A model generated the notes under the pieces. That model had not been told where the DNA came from, searched no databases, and was given only the letters and a program-made list of their open reading frames with translations. From Bradyrhizobium sp. AZCC 2176 (GTDB taxonomy: Bacteria > Pseudomonadota > Alphaproteobacteria > Rhizobiales > Xanthobacteraceae): a stretch of 64,000 nucleotides of DNA. The stretch covers positions 2,418,001-2,482,000 of the forward strand of contig NZ_JAZHRX010000001.1 in assembly GCF_036924645.1 (NCBI RefSeq). The letters are read 5' to 3'. The position numbers and the translations under genes are program-made. Shown here one piece after another: positions 36,452-45,264 of the stretch (positions within the stretch are counted from its first letter, which is position 1; every line of letters begins with the position of its first letter).

Positions 36452-36928
36452 ATGACCTGCTTCCGCTTCGCGCTTGGCGCCGCCGTTGTGCTCGGAATTG
36501 CCTCTGGAGCTGCGCTTGCGGCGGGCGACCTGTCGCGGCAGACGCCGATCGAAATGACCGTCGATCTCGGCTCGCCGGGCAAACACGAATTCGTACCAAA
36601 GCAGCTCAAGTTTGAGACAGGCAAGCTCTACAAGCTGACCCTGCGCAACACGAGCAACGATCCGCATTACTTCACTTCGCACGCGTTCTCGCAGATGGTG
36701 TTCACGCGCAAGGTGCAGGTGACGCAGCAGCAAAACGGTAAGGCCGTGACGCTCGCTGAATTCAAGGGCGCGATCCGCGAGATCGAGGTCTATCCGGGGC
36801 AATCCGCCGAATGGTGGCTGGTGCCGGTCGCGGCCGGCCGTGCCACCGACCTGCGCTGCGACATCAAGACCGGCGACGGCAAGACCCACGCCGAGCTCGG
36901 CATGACCGGCGAGATCGTGATCGAATAG
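36452..36928 (+). CDS. Periplasmic cupredoxin-domain protein
   Basis: 158 residues from the ATG at 36452 (GGGGAA upstream); an earlier in-frame start would precede the signal peptide (FALGAAVVLGIASGAALAAG). The mature domain has type-1 copper features: H72/H77 in HYFTSHAF, C136 in LRCDIKTGDGKTHAELGM, then H146 and M151. An insertion (about 80-110) separates the strands. It resembles the iron-oxidising or electron-transfer cupredoxins seen with ferrous iron uptake systems. With the Fur-like operator upstream, a role in iron acquisition is plausible, but no permease is adjacent. Confidence 0.8.
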   Translation: MTCFRFALGAAVVLGIASGAALAAGDLSRQTPIEMTVDLGSPGKHEFVPKQLKFETGKLYKLTLRNTSNDPHYFTSHAFSQMVFTRKVQVTQQQNGKAVTLAEFKGAIREIEVYPGQSAEWWLVPVAAGRATDLRCDIKTGDGKTHAELGMTGEIVIE

Positions 36929-36932
36929 CGCG

Positions 36933-38342
36933 TCAGGGGATTTCGTACACCACGATCTTGTCGGCGATGCCGCGCAGCGCGGCCTCCTTCTGGATCGGCC
37001 TGATCGCCTCTTTCTGAAGGATGGTGGCGACCGCCGGCGATTCGATTACAGGTCCGGTGATGTGGATCTCTTGCGAGGTCGACAGGCTCTGCACGCGCGA
37101 TGCGATGTTGACGGTCTGGCCGAAATAATCCTGCCGCTCGTTGAGCATCACCGCAAGGCACGGGCCTTCGTGGATGCCGATCTTGACGATCAGGTCCTGC
37201 CTGCCGCGCTCGACATTGAGCGCGGCCATAGCCGCGCGCATGCGCAAGCCTGCGACGATCGCATGTTCCGGCCGGATGAAGGTGGCCATCACGGCGTCGC
37301 CGATCGTCTTCACAACCGCGCCCTTCTCCGAGGCAATGATTTCGAGCAACGCATGGAAATGCGCCCGCACCAGATCGAAGGCCGCGAGATCGCCGACCCG
37401 CTCATAGAGCGCGGTGGAGCCCTTCAGGTCGGTGAACAGGAAAGTCAGCGAGGTGATCTTGAGGCGCTGATCGACGTTGAGGTTATCCGCCTTGAACACG
37501 TCGCGAAAAGTCTGGTTCGACAGCATCCGCTTGGCGGTCAGGATCGGCTTGCGCTTGCCGAGCAGCTCATGAAGCGTATCGTTAGCGACCCAGACCGCGG
37601 GAAGCACCCGGTGGTCGGTCTGGTTTTCGAGCGACAGCCGCAGCGGCCCGGGGCGCATCACCGTCGTGCCGGTCGGCGCGTGCAGCTTATTGAAGACGAT
37701 GGAAAACTGCTGGCGCTCGCGGGTCGGCTCGCCCTGGATATCCAGAAAATGCGCCGAATGCGTCACCGGCTCGAACACGATCACGAACTGATTGGGCAAT
37801 TGCAGCGACAGCACCGCCTTCTCGTCCGCCGGCAACTCGATGGCCTCGAGCGAAACCTCGTCGATCAGCCGCGTGATCGATTCCTCACTCAGGTCCATCC
37901 CCGAGCTCCAGAACATCTGGCGGTTATATTCCCAGATCGGCAATGTATTGGGATCATGCGCCGCGATACGCCTGACGCGGGGACTGACGGTGAAAGAAAC
38001 CTCCACGCGGTCGTCGACGGATGCCTCATAGCCCTGAGCGCATAACGCACAATTGTAGTCGTCGTGCCGAAGCGATTTCAGCGTCTTGTGCGCACCGAGC
38101 ACGCCACCGCAGCCGGGGCACAGGACATTCCAGCTAAGATCGAACAGCCCGAGCCGCGCCGAATGCAGAAAGGCCGAGATGACCTTTTCCTCGTCAAGCC
38201 CGTACCGGGCGGCAAAATCCAGCAGGTTGATCCGGTTGAGATCGCGATCCTCGCCCTTTGCGATCAACTCCGAAATGGCCTCGACCACCGCAGGATCAGC
38301 GGTCTGCCGCAGAACAGAGAACTGGGCCTGGGTATCGCTCAT
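36933..38342 (-). CDS. Adenylate cyclase (class III) with DUF5939-like N-terminal domain
   Basis: 469 residues from the ATG at 38342. The N-terminal half contains a four-cysteine CPGCGG...CALC element (about residues 77-105), likely a zinc site, within a DUF5939-type region. The class III cyclase domain (about 285-420) has both metal aspartates (FTDLKGST and TIGDAVMATF), and NIASRVQS with the transition-state Asn and Arg. It should make cAMP from ATP in the cytoplasm. No membrane helices. It is convergent with the cupredoxin gene, 4 bp apart. Confidence 0.88.
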   Translation of the reverse strand: MSDTQAQFSVLRQTADPAVVEAISELIAKGEDRDLNRINLLDFAARYGLDEEKVISAFLHSARLGLFDLSWNVLCPGCGGVLGAHKTLKSLRHDDYNCALCAQGYEASVDDRVEVSFTVSPRVRRIAAHDPNTLPIWEYNRQMFWSSGMDLSEESITRLIDEVSLEAIELPADEKAVLSLQLPNQFVIVFEPVTHSAHFLDIQGEPTRERQQFSIVFNKLHAPTGTTVMRPGPLRLSLENQTDHRVLPAVWVANDTLHELLGKRKPILTAKRMLSNQTFRDVFKADNLNVDQRLKITSLTFLFTDLKGSTALYERVGDLAAFDLVRAHFHALLEIIASEKGAVVKTIGDAVMATFIRPEHAIVAGLRMRAAMAALNVERGRQDLIVKIGIHEGPCLAVMLNERQDYFGQTVNIASRVQSLSTSQEIHITGPVIESPAVATILQKEAIRPIQKEAALRGIADKIVVYEIP

Positions 38343-38383
38343 GGACAACCTAGATGAGGCTCCCGTGGCATTTGCGCAAGATG

Positions 38384-39769
38384 CTACCGCGGGCTTATCG
38401 CAAACATCGGCGAACGGTCGGGCTGCGTCGTCACTACGCCGATCGGCATCACCGGCTCCTTGTCGACCAACGTGACCCGAAACGCGTCGATCACCTTCGC
38501 CAACGCAAGCGTTGCTTCCACCAGCGCGAAATGCGCGCCGATGCAGACCCGTGCGCCGACGCCGAACGGCAGATAGGCGAAGCGATCGGGCGGCATGCCG
38601 GTCATGAAACGGGACGGGATGAACGCGTTCGGATCGCGCCAGAGTTTTTCGTGCCGGTGCAACAGCCACGGCGCGATCAGGATGACATCCTTCTTCTTGA
38701 CCGGCAGGCCCGCAATCGTGTCCGGGCCGCTGGCCGCACGCGCAATCAGGAACGCCGGTGGATAGAGCCGCATGGTCTCGTCGATGACAGCACGGGTGAA
38801 TTTCAGCCGCTCGACATCGAGCGTGCCATCGATGGTGGCGGCCTGCACTTCCTTCGCGACGTCCTGCTGGATCGCAGGATCGAGCGCCAGCAGGTAGAGC
38901 GCCCAGAACAGCGCCGTGGCCGTGGTCTCATGGCCGGCCAGAATCATGGTTGCGATCTGATCGCCGAGTTGCGCATCAGTGAAAGCCTTGCCGGTTTCCG
39001 GATCGCGCGCGTCGCCCATCAGGTCGAAGAGGTCGCGCGCCGGCGCGCCCTCGTTCTTGCCGGCGGCGCGGCGCTCGGCCATCAACATGCCGACGAACGC
39101 CGTCCAGCGCTTGCGGAAACGGGCGCGGGACAAATCCTGCGGGCTCGGCCAGCTCAATGGCAGCAGCAGATCAAGAAAATGCGGCCGCGCCAGCCGCTCG
39201 CCATACTCCATCACGAAGTCGCGCAGCGCCGCGCCGTGCCGATCCATCCCGAACGAGAACATCGTCCGGCCGGCGATTTCGAGCGTCATCCGCTGCATCG
39301 CCTCGCGCAGGTCGACGGGCGCGTTGCTCGCGGCCCGGAGCTTGGCGACCGTCTCGTCGGTCGCGGCCACCATGTGCGGAATGAGCGTCATCACCGCGCG
39401 CGGCGTGAAAGCCGGCGCCAGTGTTCGGCGCTGGTGCCTCCATGCGCGCCCCTCTGCGATCAGCAAGCCCTCGCCGAGGATCGGACGCAGCACCCGCAGG
39501 CCGGCCGGCGTCCTTGTATAGTTTTCGTAATTGTCGACCAGCACACGCTTGATCGCATCCGGTGCGTTAAGAATGAAACTGTTGCGCCCGAGGAAGCGGC
39601 CCTGGACAATATCTTCCTCATAGGCGCGCTGGCCCCAGCTCCCGATCGGGCTGATGCGGATCGCCTTCATCCGCCCGAACATCGTCATGTCGTCGGGCGC
39701 CCGCGGTGGGCTCGGCGGCACCAGCGGCGCACGCGCGGCCGGCATATCGTAGGCTTCGGCAATGCTCAT
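38384..39769 (-). CDS. Cytochrome P450
   Basis: 461 residues. I-helix oxygen-binding AGHETTATALFWALYLL (about 268), K-helix ExxR ETMRLYPPAF (about 322), heme-thiolate loop LPFGVGARVCIGAHFALVEA (Cys near 409). It lacks a membrane anchor and is soluble. No ferredoxin or reductase gene is near, so electrons must come from elsewhere. The sequence resembles the bacterial P450s that oxidise fatty acids or hydrocarbons (CYP4-like helix pattern). It begins 41 bases before the cyclase start, same strand, so the two might be cotranscribed. Confidence 0.93.
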   Translation of the reverse strand: MSIAEAYDMPAARAPLVPPSPPRAPDDMTMFGRMKAIRISPIGSWGQRAYEEDIVQGRFLGRNSFILNAPDAIKRVLVDNYENYTRTPAGLRVLRPILGEGLLIAEGRAWRHQRRTLAPAFTPRAVMTLIPHMVAATDETVAKLRAASNAPVDLREAMQRMTLEIAGRTMFSFGMDRHGAALRDFVMEYGERLARPHFLDLLLPLSWPSPQDLSRARFRKRWTAFVGMLMAERRAAGKNEGAPARDLFDLMGDARDPETGKAFTDAQLGDQIATMILAGHETTATALFWALYLLALDPAIQQDVAKEVQAATIDGTLDVERLKFTRAVIDETMRLYPPAFLIARAASGPDTIAGLPVKKKDVILIAPWLLHRHEKLWRDPNAFIPSRFMTGMPPDRFAYLPFGVGARVCIGAHFALVEATLALAKVIDAFRVTLVDKEPVMPIGVVTTQPDRSPMFAISPR

Positions 39770-39795
39770 GGATGCCTATCCCGTAGATCCGGATA

Positions 39796-39843
39796 AGCGC
39801 AGCGATATCCGGGATCGTGCCAAGCCCCGCATATCGCTGCGCT
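39796..39843. repeat. Palindromic intergenic repeat
   Basis: Perfect 13-bp arms AGCGCAGCGATAT and ATATCGCTGCGCT around a 22-base loop, between the hydrolase and P450 genes. Confidence 0.6.
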
Positions 39844-39914
39844 CATGCGGGCTTCTGCGATCGTATCTCAGTCTCCGATCCGGGCGCCACAAAGGCGCAC
39901 CGATCAGGAAATAG

Positions 39915-41303
39915 CTAGTAAGTCAATTCGGCAATCGCAATGCGGTTCTCCGAGGCCGGCCAGGTCCGCGCCACAATCCGCTCCCCATTGAACATGGCAG
40001 CCACCGGACGGCCAACCTCCTCCGCCGGAAGCCGCAAGGTCGTGACCGAATCGGTCGGCACACCGGATTTCACATCCTTCGGCTCCTTGCCGTCGATCAG
40101 CACGACATCTCGCGGGAGGCCGAAATAACCCCGCGGCCGCGACATCAGGACCACGGCACCCGCGCCCGCATCGGCCGGTCCGAGCGGACGTGCGGCGCGC
40201 AGATGCAGGACGTCGGAGGAGCGCGGAAATGGCGATCGGTAGAGATGCGTCGTGGGAGAGCCGGCCGACGTCAGCACGATTTCGAGATGCCAGACCGGCT
40301 CGACCCGCGCCGGTCCCCAGCGGCCGTCGGCGCCGGTTTGCGAAGAATGGATCGGCGCGCCGGCACGTTCGCCGGTTTCGGGAGAGACACGGTAGATTTC
40401 AACCGTCGCGCCGGAGACCGGTCGGTTGGTTTGAACGCCGCCCGGCGTACCCGTCACCAATCCGCTCAGTCTGACTTCCGCTTCCGGCACGATGTCGATG
40501 CGTGACGGCTCCCTCCCTGCAATGAATTTGTAGATCTCGCGAAACGCGCGCGGATGAAACGCGACCTCGCGATGATCGAGCGCGCCGAGCACCAGATTGG
40601 TCGCGCCCTTTAGCGCAGGGCTATCCGCTGTCACGCCGGTTGGCGTACCCGGCTTGCCGACAAATCGCCCGTCGGCTTGCGCATATTTGTCGATGCCGTC
40701 GCTGCGCAAGGTGAGAAACGCCGTGCCCGGCGTCACCTCGCTCTCGCCCTCGTTCAAGCCACGCAGGAACGGGCCGCGGCCGTTGAACTCGCCGCCAAGC
40801 CCCTCGTCCCATTCATAGATGCCATGGTTGGGAACGCCGCACAGCACCGCATGGCTGATGTCGGCCCCACCGCCATTCTTGATGTAGTTGCGGATTGAAT
40901 AGCCGCCGCGCGAATTGCCGACGAGCGCGATGCGCTGTGCGCCGGTGCGACGCTGCAATTCCTTGACGGCCTCGCCGAGCTCGCGGCGCTGATCTTCGGT
41001 CGAGGAACGGCTTGCCTGCTCCACTTTGTCATCGGTGCGCGCCAGCGGGTCGGTGAAATTGATCGCCAGCATTCGCTCGCGCGGCATGCCGTTCGATTCC
41101 ATGCGCCACAAGGTGGTGATCCAGAGCGCCGCATGGTCGCCATTGCCGTGCACGAACAGGACCGGCGGAACCGCCGCCGGTCCGGACGCCACCGGCACCG
41201 TCTGCCCTTGCGCCCGCAAGCCCAAGAGCGGGAGGCCGAATGAGCCGGCCAGCAAAGGCAGGGCTCCGGCACTCTTCAGGATCGACCGCCGCGATAGCCG
41301 CAT
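39915..41303 (-). CDS. Exported alpha/beta hydrolase with C-terminal beta domain
   Basis: 462 residues from the ATG at 41303, with GGGGAGG upstream. Tat-type signal (RLSRRSILKSAGALPLLAG). The hydrolase domain has the oxyanion VLFVHGNGDHAALW and nucleophile GNSRGGYSIRNYI (Ser near 132) and an active-site His probably in ALDHREVAFHPRAF. From about 270 a beta-rich, carboxypeptidase-regulatory-like region follows (SGLVTGTPGGVQTNRPVSGATVEIYRV). Likely an extracellular or periplasmic esterase or PHA depolymerase-like enzyme; substrate unknown. Precedes the P450 on the same strand. Confidence 0.82.
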   Translation of the reverse strand: MRLSRRSILKSAGALPLLAGSFGLPLLGLRAQGQTVPVASGPAAVPPVLFVHGNGDHAALWITTLWRMESNGMPRERMLAINFTDPLARTDDKVEQASRSSTEDQRRELGEAVKELQRRTGAQRIALVGNSRGGYSIRNYIKNGGGADISHAVLCGVPNHGIYEWDEGLGGEFNGRGPFLRGLNEGESEVTPGTAFLTLRSDGIDKYAQADGRFVGKPGTPTGVTADSPALKGATNLVLGALDHREVAFHPRAFREIYKFIAGREPSRIDIVPEAEVRLSGLVTGTPGGVQTNRPVSGATVEIYRVSPETGERAGAPIHSSQTGADGRWGPARVEPVWHLEIVLTSAGSPTTHLYRSPFPRSSDVLHLRAARPLGPADAGAGAVVLMSRPRGYFGLPRDVVLIDGKEPKDVKSGVPTDSVTTLRLPAEEVGRPVAAMFNGERIVARTWPASENRIAIAELTY

Positions 41304-41452
41304 TTCCAAACCTCCCCTTGCTTTTCAATACCTTAGCTGTGCGATAGCACTGTCGACAGCGGCGCGGCGACTGGACAGGCCAGGGTTTTCGCAGGCATCA
41401 CTTTAAGTTCGAATGGAATCAAGCCGGTGACGGAAGGCCAACGGAACCTATC

Positions 41453-43144
41453 ATGACCGACCAGCCGAAACGCCTGGGTTTTGCGACTGACGGCATCGCT
41501 GCGCCGCTGCGGCACGCCGTGTTCCGGCGCATCTGGCTCGCCAGCCTCGTCTCCAATCTGGGGATCTTGATCCAGGGCGTCGGAGCTGCCTGGGCGATGA
41601 CGCAGATGACGTCGTCCGCCGACAAGGTTGCGCTGGTGCAGACCGCGCTGATGCTGCCGGTCATGCTGATTTCGATGCCGGCCGGCGCCATCGCAGACAT
41701 GCATGACCGCCGCGTCGTCGCAATGATCTCGCTCGGTATCGCGCTGGTCGGCGCAACCACGCTCACGGTGCTGGCGTGGCTCGGCCTCGTGACGCCGAAC
41801 ATCCTGCTGGCGCTGTGCTTCGTCGTCGGCAGCGGCATGGCGCTGTTCGGGCCGGCCTGGCAGGCCTCGGTGAGCGAGCAGGTGCCGGCGGAAACGCTGC
41901 CGGCGGCGGTCGCGCTCAATGGCATCAGCTACAACATCGCGCGCAGCTTCGGCCCGGCGATCGGCGGTATCGTGGTCGCCACATCAGGCGCGGTGGCCGC
42001 GTTTGCCGTCAACGCAGTGCTGTATCTGCCGCTGATAGTGGTGCTGTTCTTGTGGAACCGCGCCAGCGAGCCGTCGCGCCTGCCGCGCGAACGGCTCAAC
42101 CGCGCCATGGTTTCGGGCGTGCGCTACATCACCAATTCGCCGTCGATCAAGATCGTGCTGACGCGCACGCTGGTCACCGGCATCATCGGCGGCTCGGTCT
42201 CGGCGCTGATGCCGCTGGTCGCCCGCGATCTCCTGCATGGCGGCGCACAAACCTACGGCATCATGCTCGGGGCCTTCGGCATGGGCGCGGTGTTCGGCGC
42301 GCTGAATATCGGCGAAGTGCGCCGGCGCATGAGCGGCGAGGCCGCGGTGCGCGCCTGCGCGATCTCGATGGCCGGCGCGATCGCCGCCGTCGCCCTGAGC
42401 ACGAGCGCCGTCCTGACGGCGATTGCCCTGGTGCTTGCGGGAGCGGTGTGGATGCTGGCGGTCGCCCTGTTCAACATCGGCGTGCAGCTTTCGGCGCCGC
42501 GCTGGGTCGCTGGGCGCTCGCTGGCGGCTTTCCAGGCCTCGATCGCCGGCGGCATTGCGGTGGGAAGCTGGGGCTGGGGGCACCTCACCGACCTCGCCGG
42601 CGTGGAGATCGCGCTGCTGGTTTCGGCCGGTCTGATGTTGATTTCGCCCTTGCTCGGAATCTGGCTGCGCATGCCGCGGGTCGGCGCGCGCAACGAGGAT
42701 GCCACCGAGCTCCTTGCCGATCCCGAGGTCCAGCTTTCACTGACGGGGCGCAGCGGACCGCTGGTGGTCGAGATCGAGTATCGCGTCGCGCAGGACAATG
42801 CGCGCGCATTCCACAATGTGATGCAGGAAGTGCAGCTCAGCCGGCAGCGCAACGGCGCCTATGGCTGGTCGATCGCACGCGACATCGGCGATCCGGAGCT
42901 ATGGACCGAGCGCTACCACTGCCCGACCTGGCTCGATTATCTGCGCCAGCGCAACCGCGCGACGCAGTCCGAGCGCGCCCTGCACCAGCGCGCGATCGGC
43001 TTTCATCTCGGCCCGGAGCCGATCCGCGTTCGCCGCATGCTGGAGCGGCCGTTCGGTTCGGTCCGCTGGAAGGAAGATACCCCCGACCGCGCCGCCAACG
43101 AGGTGTTGCCGGTGGTCGCGACGGCGGCGGGCAGCAGCACCTGA
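41453..43144 (+). CDS. MFS transporter with C-terminal monooxygenase-like domain (MFS_3)
   Basis: 563 residues. Twelve membrane helices occupy about 20-415, with the loop 2-3 motif AGAIADMHDRRVV near 80. The last 130 residues form a soluble domain (PLVVEIEYRVAQDNARAFHN, WTERYHCPTWLDYLRQRNR) resembling antibiotic-biosynthesis monooxygenases. This layout is typical of the EntS-like MFS_3 family, exporters of siderophores or toxic compounds. No siderophore genes are near. Divergent from the hydrolase gene. Confidence 0.86.
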   Translation: MTDQPKRLGFATDGIAAPLRHAVFRRIWLASLVSNLGILIQGVGAAWAMTQMTSSADKVALVQTALMLPVMLISMPAGAIADMHDRRVVAMISLGIALVGATTLTVLAWLGLVTPNILLALCFVVGSGMALFGPAWQASVSEQVPAETLPAAVALNGISYNIARSFGPAIGGIVVATSGAVAAFAVNAVLYLPLIVVLFLWNRASEPSRLPRERLNRAMVSGVRYITNSPSIKIVLTRTLVTGIIGGSVSALMPLVARDLLHGGAQTYGIMLGAFGMGAVFGALNIGEVRRRMSGEAAVRACAISMAGAIAAVALSTSAVLTAIALVLAGAVWMLAVALFNIGVQLSAPRWVAGRSLAAFQASIAGGIAVGSWGWGHLTDLAGVEIALLVSAGLMLISPLLGIWLRMPRVGARNEDATELLADPEVQLSLTGRSGPLVVEIEYRVAQDNARAFHNVMQEVQLSRQRNGAYGWSIARDIGDPELWTERYHCPTWLDYLRQRNRATQSERALHQRAIGFHLGPEPIRVRRMLERPFGSVRWKEDTPDRAANEVLPVVATAAGSST

Positions 43145-43362
43145 CCGGACGCGTGCGCCGCGATCGAGCGGCTGCACCGTTAACCAATCAGGCGGCCCGG
43201 CAGGCCCCGCCGCGCCATGGGTCGTTGCCCATGCCCCGCGCCGCAGCTTAACGCCGCATTGGTATAACGTATCCTTGCCAAAGCTCGGGCCCGGCCTCTA
43301 AAGTTCGCCTCAATCAACAATGGCCGGCCGACCAAGGACCGGTCCCAACCGGGAGGACGCCC

Positions 43363-44502
43363 ATGACCAAGCCAAGCAAGGACAAGACTTCGACGCGCCG
43401 CCGCTTCCTGAAGGTGGCCGCAGCGGGGGCTGCCGCGGCAGTTGCCGCGCCGACCGTCGTCAGCGCCCAGGGGCCGATCAGCATGCGCTGGCAGAGCACC
43501 TGGCCGTCAAAGGACATTTTCCACGAATACGCCCTCGACTACGCCAAGAAGGTCAACGACATGACCGGCGGCGAATTGAAGATCGAAGTGCTGCCGGCAG
43601 GCGCCGTGGTGCCCGCCTTTGGCTTGCTCGATGCGGTATCCAAGGGCGTGCTGGACGGCGGCCATGGCGTGCTGGTCTATCACTACGGCAAGCAGACCGC
43701 GCTCGCTTTGTGGGGATCGGGTCCGGGCTTTGCCATGGACGCCAACATGCTGCTGGCCTGGCACAAATACGGCGGCGGCAAGGAGCTGCTCGCCAAACTC
43801 TATGAATCGATCGGCGCCAATGTCGTTTCGTTCCCCTACGGACCGATGCCGACCCAGCCGTTCGGCTGGTTCAAGAAGCCGGTCGCGAAGGTCGAGGACG
43901 TCAAGGGCCTGAAATTCCGCACCGTCGGCATCTCCATTGACGTGTATTCGGGGATGGGCGCCGCCGTGAACGCGCTGCCCGGCGGCGAAATCGTCGCTGC
44001 AATGGATCGCGGCCTGCTGGACGCGGCCGAGTTCAACAACGCCACCTCCGACCGCGTGCTCGGCTTCCCCGACGTCTCCAAGGTCTGCATGCTGCAGAGC
44101 TTCCACCAGAACGCCGAGCAGTTCGAGATCATGTTCAACAAGGACAAGTACAACGCGTTGCCGGACAAAATGAAGGCGATCATCGCCAACGCGGTGGATG
44201 CGGCTTCGGCGGACATGTCCTGGAAGGCGATCGACCGCTACTCCAAGGACTATGTCGAGCTGCAGACCAAGGACAACGTCAAGTTCTACAAGACGCCGGA
44301 TGCGATCCTGAAGCGTCAGCTCGAGATCTATGACGACGTGGCGAAGAAGAAGTCGGCGGAGAATCCGCTGTTCAAGGAGATCGTGCAGTCGCAGATCGAA
44401 TTCGCCAAGCGCGCGACGCAGTGGGAGCAGGACACGGTGGTGAACCGCCGCATGGCCTACGATCACTATTTCGGACCGAACGCCGCGGCGAAGAAGATCT
44501 AA
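43363..44502 (+). CDS. dctP: TRAP transporter substrate-binding protein
   Basis: 379 residues, with an excellent ribosome binding site (GGGAGGA). Tat signal STRRRFLKVAAAGAAAAVAAPTVVSAQG. The DctP fold shows ISMRWQSTWPSKDIFHEYALDYAKKVNDMTGGELKIEVLP and RTVGISIDVYSGMGAAVNALPGGEIVAAMDRGLLDAAEFNN, the latter with the conserved substrate-carboxylate Arg region. It matches the alpha-keto acid/mannitol-chloroaromatic subgroup. First gene of a complete TRAP operon; captures an organic acid in the periplasm. The symbol is generic for the family. Confidence 0.88.
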   Translation: MTKPSKDKTSTRRRFLKVAAAGAAAAVAAPTVVSAQGPISMRWQSTWPSKDIFHEYALDYAKKVNDMTGGELKIEVLPAGAVVPAFGLLDAVSKGVLDGGHGVLVYHYGKQTALALWGSGPGFAMDANMLLAWHKYGGGKELLAKLYESIGANVVSFPYGPMPTQPFGWFKKPVAKVEDVKGLKFRTVGISIDVYSGMGAAVNALPGGEIVAAMDRGLLDAAEFNNATSDRVLGFPDVSKVCMLQSFHQNAEQFEIMFNKDKYNALPDKMKAIIANAVDAASADMSWKAIDRYSKDYVELQTKDNVKFYKTPDAILKRQLEIYDDVAKKKSAENPLFKEIVQSQIEFAKRATQWEQDTVVNRRMAYDHYFGPNAAAKKI

Positions 44503-44522
44503 CGGCGAAATAAAACCGGCAG

Positions 44523-44554
44523 GGCGCCGTCCGGACCACCCCCCGGACGGTGCC
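44523..44554 (+). promoter_or_regulatory. Intercistronic hairpin between dctP and dctQ
   Basis: Strong stem GGCGCCGTCCGG/CCGGACGGTGCC with no T-run. Such structures commonly stabilise the upstream message so that the binding protein is made in excess over the permeases. Confidence 0.6.
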
Positions 44555-44595
44555 TTGTGCTATGTTGGGTCATTTCTCGCGCCGAATTGTATCAT

Positions 44596-45264
44596 ATGAG
44601 CGTACAGAATTTACTGCACACGATCGACGGCATCTCGACCTGGGTCGGCAAGGCGACCGCCTGGCTGATGATCCTCCTGATGAGCATGGTCTGCATCGAG
44701 GTGTTCAAGCGCTATGCCGTGAACATGCCGACGGCATGGATCTTCGACGCCGAGAACATGCTGTACGGGTCGCTGTTCATGCTGGCCGGCGCCTATACGC
44801 TGGCGCAGAACGCCCATGTTCGCGGCGACTTCCTGTATTCCTCGATGCGGCCGCGCACGCAGGCTGCCCTCGACCTCGTCCTTTACTTCGTCTTTTTCAT
44901 TCCGGGCATCGCCGCGCTGATCTATGCCGGCTATTTCTACGCCGCGGATTCCTGGCACATCAACGAGCATTCGAACGTCACGGCGGAAGGCCCGCCGGTC
45001 TATCACTTCAAGACCGTCATCCCGATCGCGGGCGCGCTGATCATGCTGCAGGGGATCGGCGAGATCATCCGCTGCATCGTGTGCCTGAAGACCGGCGAAT
45101 GGCCGAGCCGGCTTGCCGACGTCGCCGAGACCGACGTCATCGAGGAGCAACTCGCGCACAGCGAATTCGTGGACGAGGAATCGCGCAAGCTCGCCATCGA
45201 GGGGGCGCAGCGCATCGATGAAATGGCGCGGCAGCGCGGCATGGGCGGGGACCTGAACACATGA
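44596..45264 (+). CDS. dctQ: TRAP transporter small permease subunit
   Basis: 222 residues from the ATG at 44596; a GTG at 44557 is possible. Four helices: AWLMILLMSMVCIEVFKRYAV, ENMLYGSLFMLAGAYTLAQN, ALDLVLYFVFFIPGIAALIY and VIPIAGALIMLQGIGEIIRC. The motif AHVRGDFLYS in the loop after helix 2 is typical of DctQ. A charged tail of about 45 residues is longer than usual. Its stop overlaps the dctM start (ATGA). Confidence 0.9.
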   Translation: MSVQNLLHTIDGISTWVGKATAWLMILLMSMVCIEVFKRYAVNMPTAWIFDAENMLYGSLFMLAGAYTLAQNAHVRGDFLYSSMRPRTQAALDLVLYFVFFIPGIAALIYAGYFYAADSWHINEHSNVTAEGPPVYHFKTVIPIAGALIMLQGIGEIIRCIVCLKTGEWPSRLADVAETDVIEEQLAHSEFVDEESRKLAIEGAQRIDEMARQRGMGGDLNT

